From Sediminihabitans luteus (GTDB lineage: Bacteria > Actinomycetota > Actinomycetes > Actinomycetales > Cellulomonadaceae): DNA of 64,000 nucleotides. The position numbers were made by a program, and so were the translations under genes. The notes under the pieces were generated by a model. That model searched no databases. It saw only the letters and a list, made by a program, of their open reading frames with translations, and was not told the DNA's origin. The DNA lies in the NCBI RefSeq assembly GCF_002797595.1, contig NZ_PGFE01000003.1, positions 337,925 to 401,924 on the forward strand, read 5' to 3'. Of this stretch, positions 26,858 to 35,523 are shown piece after piece (position 1 is the stretch's first letter; every line of letters begins with the position of its first letter).

Positions 26858-26863
26858 TACAGT
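26858..26863 (+). promoter_or_regulatory. -10 box TACAGT, leaderless start of the LacI gene
   Basis: TACAGT ends 6 nt before GTG 26870, with no ribosome-binding site between. Confidence 0.55.
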
Positions 26864-26869
26864 CGACGC

Positions 26870-27877
26870 GTGGAACCCACCGGGAGAGTCACCATCGGCG
26901 ACGTCGCGCGGGTCGCGGGCGTCTCGACCGCGACCGTCTCGAAGGTCATCAACGAGCGGTACGGCGTCGCGCCCGCCACGTCGCAGCGCGTCATGTCGGT
27001 CATCGCCGAGCTCGGCTACGAGTCGTCGCTCGTCGCGCGCAGCCTGCGCTCGAGCCGCACCAACGTCATCGGGATCCTCGTCGCCGAGTTCGAGCCCTTC
27101 AGCACCGAGCTGCTCAAGGGCATCTCCGACGCCGTCGCGGGCACCGGGTACGAGCTCCTCGCCTACTCCGCGGGCGGGCGCCCCGGGCAGGACGTCGGCT
27201 GGGAGCAGCGCTACCTCTCGCGCCTGAGCGGCACGCTCATCGACGGCGCGATCCTCGTGACCCCGACCGTCGTCAACCCGAACCCCGGCATCCCCGTCGT
27301 CGCCGTCGACCCGCACACCGGCCCGCAGGGACCGCCCACGGTCGACTCCGACAACCTCGCCGGCGCGCTGCTCGCCACGACCCACCTGCTCGACCTCGGC
27401 CACCGGCGCATCGGGTTCCTCGGCGGCCGCGAGGACCTCGAGAGCTCGCGGCTGCGCGAGCAGGGCTACCGGGACGCGCTCGCCGCCGCGGGCGTCCCCG
27501 TCGACCCGGCGCTCGTGCGCGTCGGCGGCTACCGCGCCGAGACGGCCGACCACCCCCTGCACGAGCTGCTGGCCCTGCCCGACCGACCCACCGCCGTCTT
27601 CGCCGCGAACGACCTCACCGCCATCCGCGCCGTCGAGGTCGCCACCGGTCTCGGTCTCGACGTGCCCGGCGACCTGAGCGTCGTCGGCTTCGACAACGTG
27701 CCCGAGTCCGCGCTGTGCGTGCCCCCGCTCACGACCGTCGCGCAGCCGCTGCGCCGCATGGGCGCCGAGGCCCTGCGCCTGCTGCTCGACCTGCTCGCGG
27801 GCACGCCCCGCGACCCGCACGTGCGGCTCGAGACGTCGCTCGTGCGCCGCGGCAGCACCGCCCCGCCGCGGGCCTGA
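26870..27877 (+). CDS. LacI-family transcriptional repressor
   Basis: The 335-residue protein has the LacI helix-turn-helix (TIGDVARVAGVSTATVSKVI, residues 8-27), the hinge helix (SSLVARSLRSSRTNVIG) and a periplasmic-binding-like effector domain with PTAVFAANDLTAIRAV and LSVVGFDNVPESALC. It is divergent from the ABC-GH3 operon and almost certainly represses it through the operator at 26766-26797, with an imported sugar as inducer. The start is GTG 26870 because the TACAGT box fixes the transcript start there. Its stop codon lies in the first copy of a 17-bp direct repeat. Confidence 0.9.
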   Translation: MEPTGRVTIGDVARVAGVSTATVSKVINERYGVAPATSQRVMSVIAELGYESSLVARSLRSSRTNVIGILVAEFEPFSTELLKGISDAVAGTGYELLAYSAGGRPGQDVGWEQRYLSRLSGTLIDGAILVTPTVVNPNPGIPVVAVDPHTGPQGPPTVDSDNLAGALLATTHLLDLGHRRIGFLGGREDLESSRLREQGYRDALAAAGVPVDPALVRVGGYRAETADHPLHELLALPDRPTAVFAANDLTAIRAVEVATGLGLDVPGDLSVVGFDNVPESALCVPPLTTVAQPLRRMGAEALRLLLDLLAGTPRDPHVRLETSLVRRGSTAPPRA

Positions 27878-27913
27878 GCGCGCGGGCCCGTCGGGGCTGA
27901 GCGCGCGGGCCCG
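27874..27913 (+). repeat. 17-bp direct repeat at the end of the LacI gene
   Basis: CTGAGCGCGCGGGCCCG occurs at 27874-27890 (containing the TGA stop) and again at 27897-27913. It looks like a recent local duplication; the GC-rich units could also form a weak hairpin after the gene. Confidence 0.75.
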
Positions 27914-28085
27914 CCGGGCCTGTACGGGCTCGTGAGCACTCCTGACGAGTGCCCGCAGCGCAGACCGCGAGGGCGGGTCGCGCCCAGGACGCATAGGTTT
28001 GTCCCGGAGCAGATCGACGGCGACCCTCTCCGCCGGGTGCCGCACCAGGCACCAGTCCCCGACGAGCAGAAGGCACGGTACCCAC

Positions 28086-29774
28086 GTGAGCACGGCACCG
28101 ATCGACGCGACGACCACCCCGGCCTGGACGGACCTCACCGCCCACCTCGCGCAGTTCCGCGGCGACCTGCGCGGCTGGTTCGCGACCGACCCGGGCCGGG
28201 CCGCGCGCATGACGTTCGACGCCGCCGACCTCCACGTCGACCTGTCGAAGAACCTCGTCACGGACGAGACCCTCGCGATCCTGCGCCGCCTCGCGGACGA
28301 CGTCGCGCTGGGCGAGCGCCTCGCCGCGATGTTCGCGGGCGAGCACGTCAACGTCACGGAGGACCGCGCGGTGCTGCACACCGCGCTGCGGCGCCCCGCG
28401 CCCGAGGGCGACGCCGACCACCTCGTCGTCGACGGCCAGGACGTCGACGCGGACGTGCAGGACGAGCTCACCAAGGTCTACGCGTTCGCCGAGAATGTGC
28501 GCTCGGGCGAGTGGCGCGGCGTCACCGGCAAGAAGGTCCGCACGGTCGTCAACATCGGGATCGGCGGCTCCGACCTCGGCCCCGTCATGGCGTACGAGGC
28601 GCTCGAGCCCTACGTCCAGGCCGGCCTCGAGGTGCGGTTCGTCAGCAACATCGACCCGACCGACGTCGCCACGACCGTCGCCGACCTCGACCCCGAGCGC
28701 ACGCTGTTCGTCGTCGCGTCCAAGACCTTCGGCACGCTCGAGACCCTCACGAACGCGCGGCTCGCGCGTGCTTGGCTCTGGGAGTCCCTGCAGGCCCGGG
28801 GCGCGATCAAGGACACCGACAAGGCCCGCACCAAGGCCGTCTCGAAGCACTTCGTCGCGGTCTCGACCGCGCTCGACAAGGTCGAGGCGTTCGGCATCGA
28901 CCCCGCCAACGCGTTCGGCTTCTGGGACTGGGTCGGCGGGCGCTACTCGGTCGACTCCGCGATCGGCCTCTCGCTCGCGATCGCCGTCGGCCCCGACGCG
29001 TTCGCCGAGATGCTCGCCGGCTTCCACGCGATCGACGAGCACGTGCGCACCACGCCGTTCGAGCGCAACGTGCCTGTACTCATGGGCCTGCTCAACGTCT
29101 GGTACGTCAACTTCCTCGACGCCCACACGCACGCGGTGCTCCCCTACGCCCAGCACCTGCACCGGTTCCCCGCGTACCTCCAGCAGCTCACGATGGAGTC
29201 GAACGGCAAGTCGGTGCGGTGGGACGGGTCCCCCGTGACCACGCAGACCGGCGAGGTGTTCTGGGGCGAGCCCGGCACCAACGGCCAGCACGCGTTCTAC
29301 CAGCTCATCCACCAGGGCACGCGCGTGATCCCGGCCGACTTCATCGCGGTCGCCAACCCGGCCTACCCGCTGAGCGACGGCGGCACCGACGTGCACGAGC
29401 TGTTCCTCGCGAACTTCTTCGCCCAGACCAAGGCGCTCGCGTTCGGCAAGACGGCCGACGAGGTGCGCGCCGAGGGCACCGCCGAGGAGGTCGTCGCGGC
29501 CCGCACGTTCTCCGGGAACCGCCCGACGACGTCCATCATGGCGCCCGCGCTCACGCCGTCGGTGCTCGGCCAGCTCGTCGCGCTCTACGAGCACATCACG
29601 TTCGTCCAGGGCGTCGTGTGGGGCATCGACAGCTTCGACCAGTGGGGCGTCGAGCTCGGCAAGAAGCTCGCGGTCGAGCTCGCCCCGGCCGTCGCGGGCG
29701 ACACCGCGGTGATCGAGGCGCAGGACGCCTCGACGCGGGCGCTCGTCGAGCACTACCGCGCGCTGCGGGGCTGA
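28086..29774 (+). CDS. pgi: Glucose-6-phosphate isomerase
   Basis: The 562-residue protein is a full-length PGI of the long bacterial type. Both family signatures are present: [15 protein letters not shown] in the phosphate-binding part and [12 protein letters not shown] near the end, together with [10 protein letters not shown] and the catalytic His/Lys segments ([15 protein letters not shown]). It interconverts glucose 6-phosphate and fructose 6-phosphate at the entry to glycolysis. GTG 28086 is chosen at the start of similarity; an in-frame start at 27999 would add an unrelated Arg/Ser stretch. It stands as a single gene with a hairpin after it. Confidence 0.96.
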   Translation: MSTAPIDATTTPAWTDLTAHLAQFRGDLRGWFATDPGRAARMTFDAADLHVDLSKNLVTDETLAILRRLADDVALGERLAAMFAGEHVNVTEDRAVLHTALRRPAPEGDADHLVVDGQDVDADVQDELTKVYAFAENVRSGEWRGVTGKKVRTVVNIGIGGSDLGPVMAYEALEPYVQAGLEVRFVSNIDPTDVATTVADLDPERTLFVVASKTFGTLETLTNARLARAWLWESLQARGAIKDTDKARTKAVSKHFVAVSTALDKVEAFGIDPANAFGFWDWVGGRYSVDSAIGLSLAIAVGPDAFAEMLAGFHAIDEHVRTTPFERNVPVLMGLLNVWYVNFLDAHTHAVLPYAQHLHRFPAYLQQLTMESNGKSVRWDGSPVTTQTGEVFWGEPGTNGQHAFYQLIHQGTRVIPADFIAVANPAYPLSDGGTDVHELFLANFFAQTKALAFGKTADEVRAEGTAEEVVAARTFSGNRPTTSIMAPALTPSVLGQLVALYEHITFVQGVVWGIDSFDQWGVELGKKLAVELAPAVAGDTAVIEAQDASTRALVEHYRALRG

Positions 29775-29810
29775 CCCGGCGCCGCGGCGTCCGCCCCCGA
29801 CCTGCTGCGC

Positions 29811-29842
29811 GTGGCCGGCACCGGAATTCGGTGGACGGCCAC
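29811..29842 (+). terminator. Terminator hairpin after pgi
   Basis: GTGGCCG/CGGCCAC (7 bp) and an inner CACCG/CGGTG (5 bp) form a stem with a small bulge around a GAATT loop, 37 nt after the pgi stop. Confidence 0.5.
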
Positions 29843-29866
29843 GCCCAGCCCCGACACGATCGGGGG

Positions 29867-30997
29867 ATGACCACACACTCGCAGGACGACGCCTGGCTGG
29901 TCGTCGAGGCCCCGCACCCTTCGAGCCTCGACGCACCGGAGGCGTGGGCGTACGTGGGTCGGTGCCTCGTCGACGCGGCCTCCGAGACCGCGCTGCACGG
30001 CTGGGACGACCTCAGCTCGCCCGCGCCCGCGGTGCTCGCCGCGATGGCCGACCAGCGGCACACGCGCAAGACGCTCCTCGTGGCGGTGCCCGCGGGGACG
30101 GACCCGGCGACCGCGGTCGCGACCGACGTCCGCGGGTTCGCGCTGGTCAAGGTGCCGCTCGACGACAACCTGCACCTCGCGCAGGTGTCGGTCGTCGTCC
30201 ACCCGGAGCACGACGCCGACGCCGCGCTCGGCACCGCGCTGCTCGATCGCGCCACCGCGGTCGCGACCGCCGCGGGCCGCACCACCGCGATCCAGGCGAC
30301 CATGCACGCGCACGAGCCCGCCGAGGGGCCGGGGTCGCTCACCTCGCCCACGGGCAGCGGCCGCGTCCCGACCGACGCGCCGGCGGTCCGCCGCGTGCTC
30401 GACGCGGGCTGGACGCTCGTCCAGGTCGAGCGCCACTCGATCCTCCCGCTGCCCGCCGACCCGGCCGAGGTCGAGGGGTGGCGCGCGGCGTCCGCGGCGC
30501 GGGCCGGCGCCGACTACAGGGCCGTGACCTGGGACGACGCGATCCCGCCGGAGCGGCTCGGCCAGGTCGCGCACCTGATGCAGCGCATGAGCACCGACGC
30601 GCCCTCGGGCGAGGCCGCGCTCGAGGAGGAGAGCTGGGACGCGGAGCGCTACGGCGACCTCGTCGACGCGCTCCACGCGGGAGGGCGGCGCCTGCTCATG
30701 ACCGTCGTCGAGCACGTGCCCACGGGCGACCTCGTGGCGTTCACGCTCTTCGTCCACCCCGTCGACCAGCCGGCGTTCGCCTTCCAGGAGGACACGCTCG
30801 TGCTCCGCGAGCACCGCGGCCGCCGCCTCGGGATGCTCGCGAAGGCGACCAACCTCGCCGCCCTCGCCGCGATCCGGCCGTCGGTCGAGCGCGTGCACAC
30901 GTGGAACGCGCAGGAGAACGGCCCGATGCTCGACATCAACGTCGCGATGGGGTTCGCCCCGTCGGGCGTCGTCGCGCTGTGGCAGCGAGGCCTCTGA
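29867..30997 (+). CDS. Double-GNAT acetyltransferase family protein
   Basis: The 376-residue protein looks like two GNAT folds in tandem. The C-terminal one is clearer: VAFTLFVHPV, then LVLREHRGRRLGMLAKATNL with the CoA loop HRGRRLG (about residues 313-319) and TWNAQENGPMLDINVAMGF at the end. The N-terminal half retains VVVHPEHDADAALGTALLDRA but lacks the Gly-rich loop and may be non-catalytic. Similar proteins occur widely in actinobacteria, some near mycothiol synthase, which has the same two-domain plan, but the conserved MshD residues were not recognised. ATG 29867 has CACGAT 6 nt upstream. Confidence 0.7.
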   Translation: MTTHSQDDAWLVVEAPHPSSLDAPEAWAYVGRCLVDAASETALHGWDDLSSPAPAVLAAMADQRHTRKTLLVAVPAGTDPATAVATDVRGFALVKVPLDDNLHLAQVSVVVHPEHDADAALGTALLDRATAVATAAGRTTAIQATMHAHEPAEGPGSLTSPTGSGRVPTDAPAVRRVLDAGWTLVQVERHSILPLPADPAEVEGWRAASAARAGADYRAVTWDDAIPPERLGQVAHLMQRMSTDAPSGEAALEEESWDAERYGDLVDALHAGGRRLLMTVVEHVPTGDLVAFTLFVHPVDQPAFAFQEDTLVLREHRGRRLGMLAKATNLAALAAIRPSVERVHTWNAQENGPMLDINVAMGFAPSGVVALWQRGL

Positions 30998-31013
30998 CCC
31001 CGAGCCCGTCGGT

Positions 31014-31033
31014 CGCCCGCGGCGCCGCGGGCG
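31014..31033 (+). terminator. 20-bp perfect palindrome after the double-GNAT gene
   Basis: The sequence CGCCCGCGGCGCCGCGGGCG starts 16 nt after the stop codon and can fold into an 8-bp stem with a 4-nt loop. It separates this gene from the stressosome operon promoter. Confidence 0.55.
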
Positions 31034-31060
31034 GCGTCCGGGACACCCAGGCGATCTCGG

Positions 31061-31066
31061 TACACT
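31061..31066 (+). promoter_or_regulatory. Probable -10 box TACACT of the stressosome operon
   Basis: TACACT lies 51 nt before the rsbR-like ATG, leaving a normal leader with a GGAAGGAG ribosome-binding site. No good -35 hexamer was seen. Confidence 0.4.
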
Positions 31067-31117
31067 CACGGGGCGGCTCGAGCAGTGCGGTCGCGCTTCC
31101 CCCGGAAGGAGACCGCG

Positions 31118-31948
31118 ATGCCCCCTGTCGCCATGCAGTCCCTCGCCCAGATCCTCACCGACCACGCGGACGCCGTCCGCTCGGCCTGGATCACCGCCGT
31201 CGCCGACGAGCTCCGCGGACGCACGTCCCGCGGCGAGCTCGAGCGCGAGCAGGCCGACATCTTCGACGCGCTCGTCGAGGGCCTCCAGCGGGGCGGTGAG
31301 CGGATCGGCGACGAGCCGTTCGACCAGCTGCGCGGGATCCTCAGCGACGTCTCGTCCGCGCGCGCCCGCCTCGGCTTCACGCCCCGCGAGACCGCGGTCG
31401 GCGTGTTCGCGCTCAAGGAGGGCCTGTACGGGCTGTCCGCGCAGGGCGTGACGACCGACGTGACGCCGCTGCTGCGCCTCGTCGACGAGCTCGGGCTCTT
31501 CACGTTCGAGTCGTTCGCCGCCGCGCGCGAGGCGATCATCGTCGAGCAGTCCGAGCAGCTGCTCGAGCTCTCGACGCCGGTCGTCAAGATCTGGGAGGGC
31601 GTCGTCGCCGTGCCGCTCGTCGGCACGCTCGACTCGGCGCGCACGCAGGTCGTCATGGAGACCCTGCTCAACACGCTCGTCGAGACGGGCAGCGCGCACG
31701 CGATCATCGACATCACGGGCGTTCCCGCGGTCGACACGCAGGTCGCGCAGCACCTGCTCAAGACGGTCGTCGCGGCCCGCCTCATGGGCGCCGAGTGCAC
31801 GATCAGCGGCATCCGGCCGCAGATCGCGCAGACCATCGTCGCGCTCGGCATCGAGTTCGGCGACATCCGCACGCGCGCGACGCTCGCGGACGCGCTGGTC
31901 GACGCGCTGCGCTCCGACCGCCGGACGGCAGCGACGGTGCTCGCGTGA
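31118..31948 (+). CDS. rsbR: RsbR-like stressosome scaffold protein (STAS domain)
   Basis: The 276-residue protein has a helical N-terminal sensor domain (about residues 1-150, starting with SLAQILTDHADAVRSAW, of the RsbRD/RsbRA-like type) and a C-terminal STAS domain. Both threonines phosphorylated in Bacillus RsbRA have counterparts: VDTQVAQHL and RPQIAQTIV. RsbR and RsbS build the stressosome shell that holds the kinase RsbT until stress. ATG 31118 follows GGAAGGAG. It is the first of six genes joined by 4-nt overlaps. Confidence 0.9.
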   Translation: MPPVAMQSLAQILTDHADAVRSAWITAVADELRGRTSRGELEREQADIFDALVEGLQRGGERIGDEPFDQLRGILSDVSSARARLGFTPRETAVGVFALKEGLYGLSAQGVTTDVTPLLRLVDELGLFTFESFAAAREAIIVEQSEQLLELSTPVVKIWEGVVAVPLVGTLDSARTQVVMETLLNTLVETGSAHAIIDITGVPAVDTQVAQHLLKTVVAARLMGAECTISGIRPQIAQTIVALGIEFGDIRTRATLADALVDALRSDRRTAATVLA

Positions 31949-32352
31949 CCGAGTCGGTCCCGATCCTGAAGATCGGCACGACCCTGCTCGTCTCGATCCA
32001 GGTCGACCTGCAGGACGACACCGCGCTCCAGCTCCAGGAGGACCTCGCCGACCGCATCACGCGCACGGGCGCGCGCGGCGTGATCATCGACATCTCGGGC
32101 CTGGAGATCGTCGACAGCTTCATCGGTCGCATGCTCGCCGCGGTCGCCGCCATCTCGCGCGTCCTGGACGCGCAGACGGTCGTCGTCGGCATGCGTCCGG
32201 CCGTCGCGATCACCATGGTCGAGCTCGGCCTCTCGCTCGGCGGCGTCCGGACCGCGCTCGACGTCGAGCGCGGGCTCGCGATGCTCGAGCCCGACGAGGA
32301 GTCGGCCGAGGACGTCCTGCTCGCCGCGGCCGCCGAGCGCGAGCAGAGATGA
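31945..32352 (+). CDS. rsbS: RsbS-like stressosome STAS protein
   Basis: The 135-residue protein is a single STAS domain with the phosphorylatable Ser in ISGLEIVDSFIGRM (about residue 58), equivalent to Ser59 of Bacillus RsbS, whose phosphorylation by RsbT lets RsbT leave the complex. The C-terminal tail is acidic and Ala-rich, longer than in Bacillus. GTG 31945 overlaps the rsbR stop (GTGA), so the two are coupled, as expected for proteins needed in fixed ratio. Confidence 0.92.
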   Translation: MTESVPILKIGTTLLVSIQVDLQDDTALQLQEDLADRITRTGARGVIIDISGLEIVDSFIGRMLAAVAAISRVLDAQTVVVGMRPAVAITMVELGLSLGGVRTALDVERGLAMLEPDEESAEDVLLAAAAEREQR

Positions 32353-32756
32353 CGACCGCGACGCTCGAGCGGCTCGCGGTCAGCACCGACGCCGACGTGG
32401 TCCGCGTGCGGCAGGCCGTGCGGACCTTCGCGCAGCAGGCGCGCCTGTCCCTCGTCGACCAGACGAAGTTCGTCACGGCGGCGAGCGAGCTCGCGCGCAA
32501 CATGCTCGTCTACGGCGGCGGGGGCGACGTCGAGGTCGAGGTCGTGTCCGACGGCCGCCGCACGGGCGTGCGCGCGGCGTTCGCCGACGAGGGGCCCGGG
32601 ATCCCGGACCTCGACCTCGCACTGACCGACGGCTGGACCAGCGGCGGCGGGCTCGGTCTCGGGCTCTCGGGCTCGCGGCGGCTCGTGGGGCAGTTCTCGA
32701 TCGACACCGCGCCCGGGGCCGGGACGCGCGTCGAGATCGCCACGTGGTCGCGGTGA
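32349..32756 (+). CDS. rsbT: RsbT-like serine/threonine kinase (HATPase)
   Basis: The 135-residue protein is a small GHKL ATPase with N box ELARNMLVYGGGG, G1 box DEGPGIPD and G2 box GGGLGLGLSGSRRL, in the order found in RsbT. It should phosphorylate RsbR and RsbS and, once released, bind a downstream partner. In Bacillus that partner is the phosphatase RsbU; here the candidates are the following kinase and phosphatase genes. ATG 32349 overlaps the rsbS stop (ATGA). Confidence 0.92.
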   Translation: MTTATLERLAVSTDADVVRVRQAVRTFAQQARLSLVDQTKFVTAASELARNMLVYGGGGDVEVEVVSDGRRTGVRAAFADEGPGIPDLDLALTDGWTSGGGLGLGLSGSRRLVGQFSIDTAPGAGTRVEIATWSR

Positions 32757-33802
32757 GCGCTCCCGGCGCGACGCCCGTCGTGCCCGACGCCGAGCTGCTC
32801 GGCGACGGCGTCTGGTTCACGATCGACCACGCGTCGGCCGTGGGGGGCGTGCGCCGCGCGGCGCAGGCCGCCGCCGTCCGGCTCGGGCTCGGCGAGGACC
32901 GCGCGGCCGAGGTGGGCCTCGTCGTGTCCGAGCTCGCGACCAACCAGACGCTGCACGCGGGGTCGGGCACGGTCCTGCTGCGCGTGCGGCGCACCGCGGG
33001 GCACGCCGCCCTCGAGGTGCTCGCGGTCGACGCGGGCCCGGGCATGCGCGACGTCTCGGCCGCGATGCGCGACGGCGTCTCGACGCGCGGCACGCTCGGC
33101 ATCGGCCTCGGGACCCTCCCGCGCCTGACGACGGCGTGGGACGCGTGGTCCGCGCCCGGCGCCGGGACGGTCGTCGCGGCGGTCTTCGCCTCGCCGGGCG
33201 GAGCGGACGCCGCGGCCCGTGCCCTGCGCGAGCCCACCGGGATCCTGCGTCCGATGACGGGGCAGACCGTCTGCGGGGACGCCTGCGCGGTGCGGTACGA
33301 CGGCGGCGCGACCACGGTCCTCGTGGCCGACGGCCTCGGGCACGGGCCCCTCGCGGCGCTCGCGTCGCGCGCGGCCGTGCGCGCCTTCGAGGCCGCGCCG
33401 GACGACGGACCGGTCGGGCACGTCCGTCGCGTGCACGCCGCGATCTCGGGGACCCGGGGCGCCGCGGTCGCGGTCGCGCGCCTCGAGGGCTCGACGCTGC
33501 GGCACGCCGGGCTCGGGAACATCGCGGGCGCCCTGGTCGGCACGCGGGTGCGTCGGCTCATGAGCCACCCCGGGATCGCGGGGTCGCACTCGCCGACCGT
33601 CCGGGAGACCAGCCACCCGGTCGAGCGCGGCGACGTCGTCCTGCTGCACAGCGACGGGCTCACCGACCGTGCCGACCTCACCCCGTACGCGGGCGTCGCG
33701 GGCCACTCGCCGCTCGTGGTCGCCGGGCTGCTCGTGCGCGACTTCGGCACACGGCCCGACGACGCGTGCGCGCTCGTCCTGCCCGTGGTCGGGACGCGAT
33801 GA
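32753..33802 (+). CDS. HATPase-PP2C protein, RsbX-like stressosome phosphatase
   Basis: The 349-residue protein joins an N-terminal GHKL ATPase-like domain (LVVSELATNQTLHAGSG, VDAGPGM, GTLGIGLGTLPRL) to a C-terminal SpoIIE/PP2C phosphatase domain (VLVADGLGHGPLAALAS, LHSDGLTDR). The phosphatase half matches RsbX, which resets the stressosome by dephosphorylating RsbR and RsbS. The ATPase half has an Asn in the N box and may still bind ATP, so kinase and phosphatase activity could sit in one chain. GTG 32753 overlaps the rsbT stop (GTGA); GTG 32744 is the other option. Confidence 0.85.
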   Translation: MSAPGATPVVPDAELLGDGVWFTIDHASAVGGVRRAAQAAAVRLGLGEDRAAEVGLVVSELATNQTLHAGSGTVLLRVRRTAGHAALEVLAVDAGPGMRDVSAAMRDGVSTRGTLGIGLGTLPRLTTAWDAWSAPGAGTVVAAVFASPGGADAAARALREPTGILRPMTGQTVCGDACAVRYDGGATTVLVADGLGHGPLAALASRAAVRAFEAAPDDGPVGHVRRVHAAISGTRGAAVAVARLEGSTLRHAGLGNIAGALVGTRVRRLMSHPGIAGSHSPTVRETSHPVERGDVVLLHSDGLTDRADLTPYAGVAGHSPLVVAGLLVRDFGTRPDDACALVLPVVGTR

Positions 33803-35523
33803 CCACCCCGCTGCTCACGGCGCACCTCGCGCACGACACGGACCTGCTCGCGCTGCGGCGCGCGGGCCGGGAGATCGGGCGCGCGCTCGGCCACGAGGCC
33901 CGCGGCCAGGTCCGGCTCGCGACCGCGCTCTCGGAGGTCGGGAGGGCCGCGCTGGCGCTCGGTCCCGCGGACGTCACGATCCGGCTCGCGCACGACGTCG
34001 ACCGCGGCCGGATCGAGGCCGAGGTGGTCGCCGCGGGCCCGCTCGCGGCGTCCGGGTCCACGGCCGACGGCGGGGTCCCCGCCGCCCGGCGGCTCGTCGA
34101 CGAGCTCGTGCTCTCGCCTGACGGCCGCAGCGCGGTGCTGGTCGTCGCCCTGCCGGCGTCGGCGCGGACCGACGCGGCCGCGCTCACCGCCCTGCGGCGC
34201 AGCGTCCGCCAGGCGCACGCCGCGGACGCCCTCGACGAGCTGCGCGTGCAGAACGCCGAGCTGCTGCGCACGCACGACGAGCTCCTCGCGCAGCAGGAGG
34301 AGCTGCGCCGCCTCAACGCCGAGCTCGAGGAGACCAACCGGGGCGTCGTCGCGATGTTCCACGAGCTCTCGGCCGAGCTCGAGGAGACCAACTCGGGCGT
34401 CGTCGCGCTGTACGCCGAGCTCGACGAGCGCGGGAGCCAGCTCAGCGCGGCGAACGAGGCCAAGTCGCGGTTCCTGCGCAACGTGAGCCACGAGCTGCGC
34501 TCGCCCGTGAACTCGATCATCGGCCTCGGGTCGCTGCTGCAGGAGTCGGCGCTCGACGGTGACCAGCGCCAGCAGGTGAGCTTCGTCCGGGAGAGCGCCG
34601 CGACGCTCCTGACGCTCGTCGACGAGCTCCTCGAGCTGGCGCGTGCCGAGGCCGGCCACCAGGACGTCGTCCCCGCACCCATCGACCTCGCCGAGCTGCT
34701 CGCCGAGCTGCGCGGAACGATCCAGCCGCTCGTGCGCCCGGGGGTCGACCTCGCGGTGGGCGAGCCCCCGACGGCGACGCTCGTGAGCGACCGTCGGCTC
34801 GTCGCCCGCGTCCTGCGGAACCTGCTCTCGAACGCCGCGAAGTTCACCGAGACCGGCTCCGTGCGCCTCACCGTGCGGGCCGGCGACGACGGCACGACGG
34901 TCTTCACGGTGACCGACACGGGCCTGGGCGTGCCCACGGACCAGATCGACGCGATCTTCGAGGAGTTCGTGCAGGTGCCCAACCACCTGCAGCCGAGCGC
35001 GCGCGGCACGGGGCTCGGCCTGCCGTACTCGCGCCGCACGGCCGAGGCGCTCGGGGGCGGGCTCACGGCCCGCTCGACGCACGGCGAGGGCAGCGAGTTC
35101 ACGCTCGTCCTGCCGACGCTCCCCGCGCACGAGGAGCCGTCCTCGGTGGCGGCGCCCGAGAGCCCGCCCGCGCGCCTGGGCCACGTCCTCGTGGTCGACG
35201 ACGACCGCGCCTACGGCGCGCTCGTCGCGGGCCTGCTGCGCGACGAGGCCGAGCGCGTGAGCGTCGCGCACGACGCGCGTCACGCGCACGCCTTGCTGAA
35301 CGACTCCCCCGCCGACGCCGTCGTGCTCGACGTGCGGATGCCCGGGACGGACGGCGTCGAGCTGCTCGCGCGCCTGCGGGACGAGTTGGGCGACCTGCCC
35401 GCGGTCCTGATGTCGAGCGGCGACCAGCCCGCCGACCTGCACGGTGCGACGTTCGTGCCCAAGTCGACGCTCGACCGCGCGACCCTGCGGGCCGCGCTCG
35501 GCCGCGCGGGCGGTCCCCGATGA
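33799..35523 (+). CDS. Hybrid sensor histidine kinase with C-terminal receiver, stressosome-linked
   Basis: The 574-residue soluble protein begins with a degenerate ATPase-like domain (about residues 1-140), then a coiled coil containing an 18-residue tandem duplication (AELEETNRGVVAMFHELS and AELEETNSGVVALYAELD), then HisKA with SRFLRNVSHELRSPVNS (phospho-His), HATPase (NLLSNAAKF, DTGLGVP, GTGLGLPYS), and a receiver (VLVVDDDRA, VLDVRMPG with the phospho-Asp, and Lys in FVPKSTL). No membrane segment. It probably receives the RsbT signal and passes phosphate to its own or the next receiver. ATG 33799 overlaps the previous stop (ATGA). Confidence 0.9.
   Translation: MTTPLLTAHLAHDTDLLALRRAGREIGRALGHEARGQVRLATALSEVGRAALALGPADVTIRLAHDVDRGRIEAEVVAAGPLAASGSTADGGVPAARRLVDELVLSPDGRSAVLVVALPASARTDAAALTALRRSVRQAHAADALDELRVQNAELLRTHDELLAQQEELRRLNAELEETNRGVVAMFHELSAELEETNSGVVALYAELDERGSQLSAANEAKSRFLRNVSHELRSPVNSIIGLGSLLQESALDGDQRQQVSFVRESAATLLTLVDELLELARAEAGHQDVVPAPIDLAELLAELRGTIQPLVRPGVDLAVGEPPTATLVSDRRLVARVLRNLLSNAAKFTETGSVRLTVRAGDDGTTVFTVTDTGLGVPTDQIDAIFEEFVQVPNHLQPSARGTGLGLPYSRRTAEALGGGLTARSTHGEGSEFTLVLPTLPAHEEPSSVAAPESPPARLGHVLVVDDDRAYGALVAGLLRDEAERVSVAHDARHAHALLNDSPADAVVLDVRMPGTDGVELLARLRDELGDLPAVLMSSGDQPADLHGATFVPKSTLDRATLRAALGRAGGPR

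Noticed and set aside
32753..33802. HATPase-PP2C gene considered as an anti-sigma kinase (RsbW) fusion
   Set aside because: No sigma factor or RsbV-type antagonist is adjacent, and the phosphatase half best fits RsbX in a stressosome operon.
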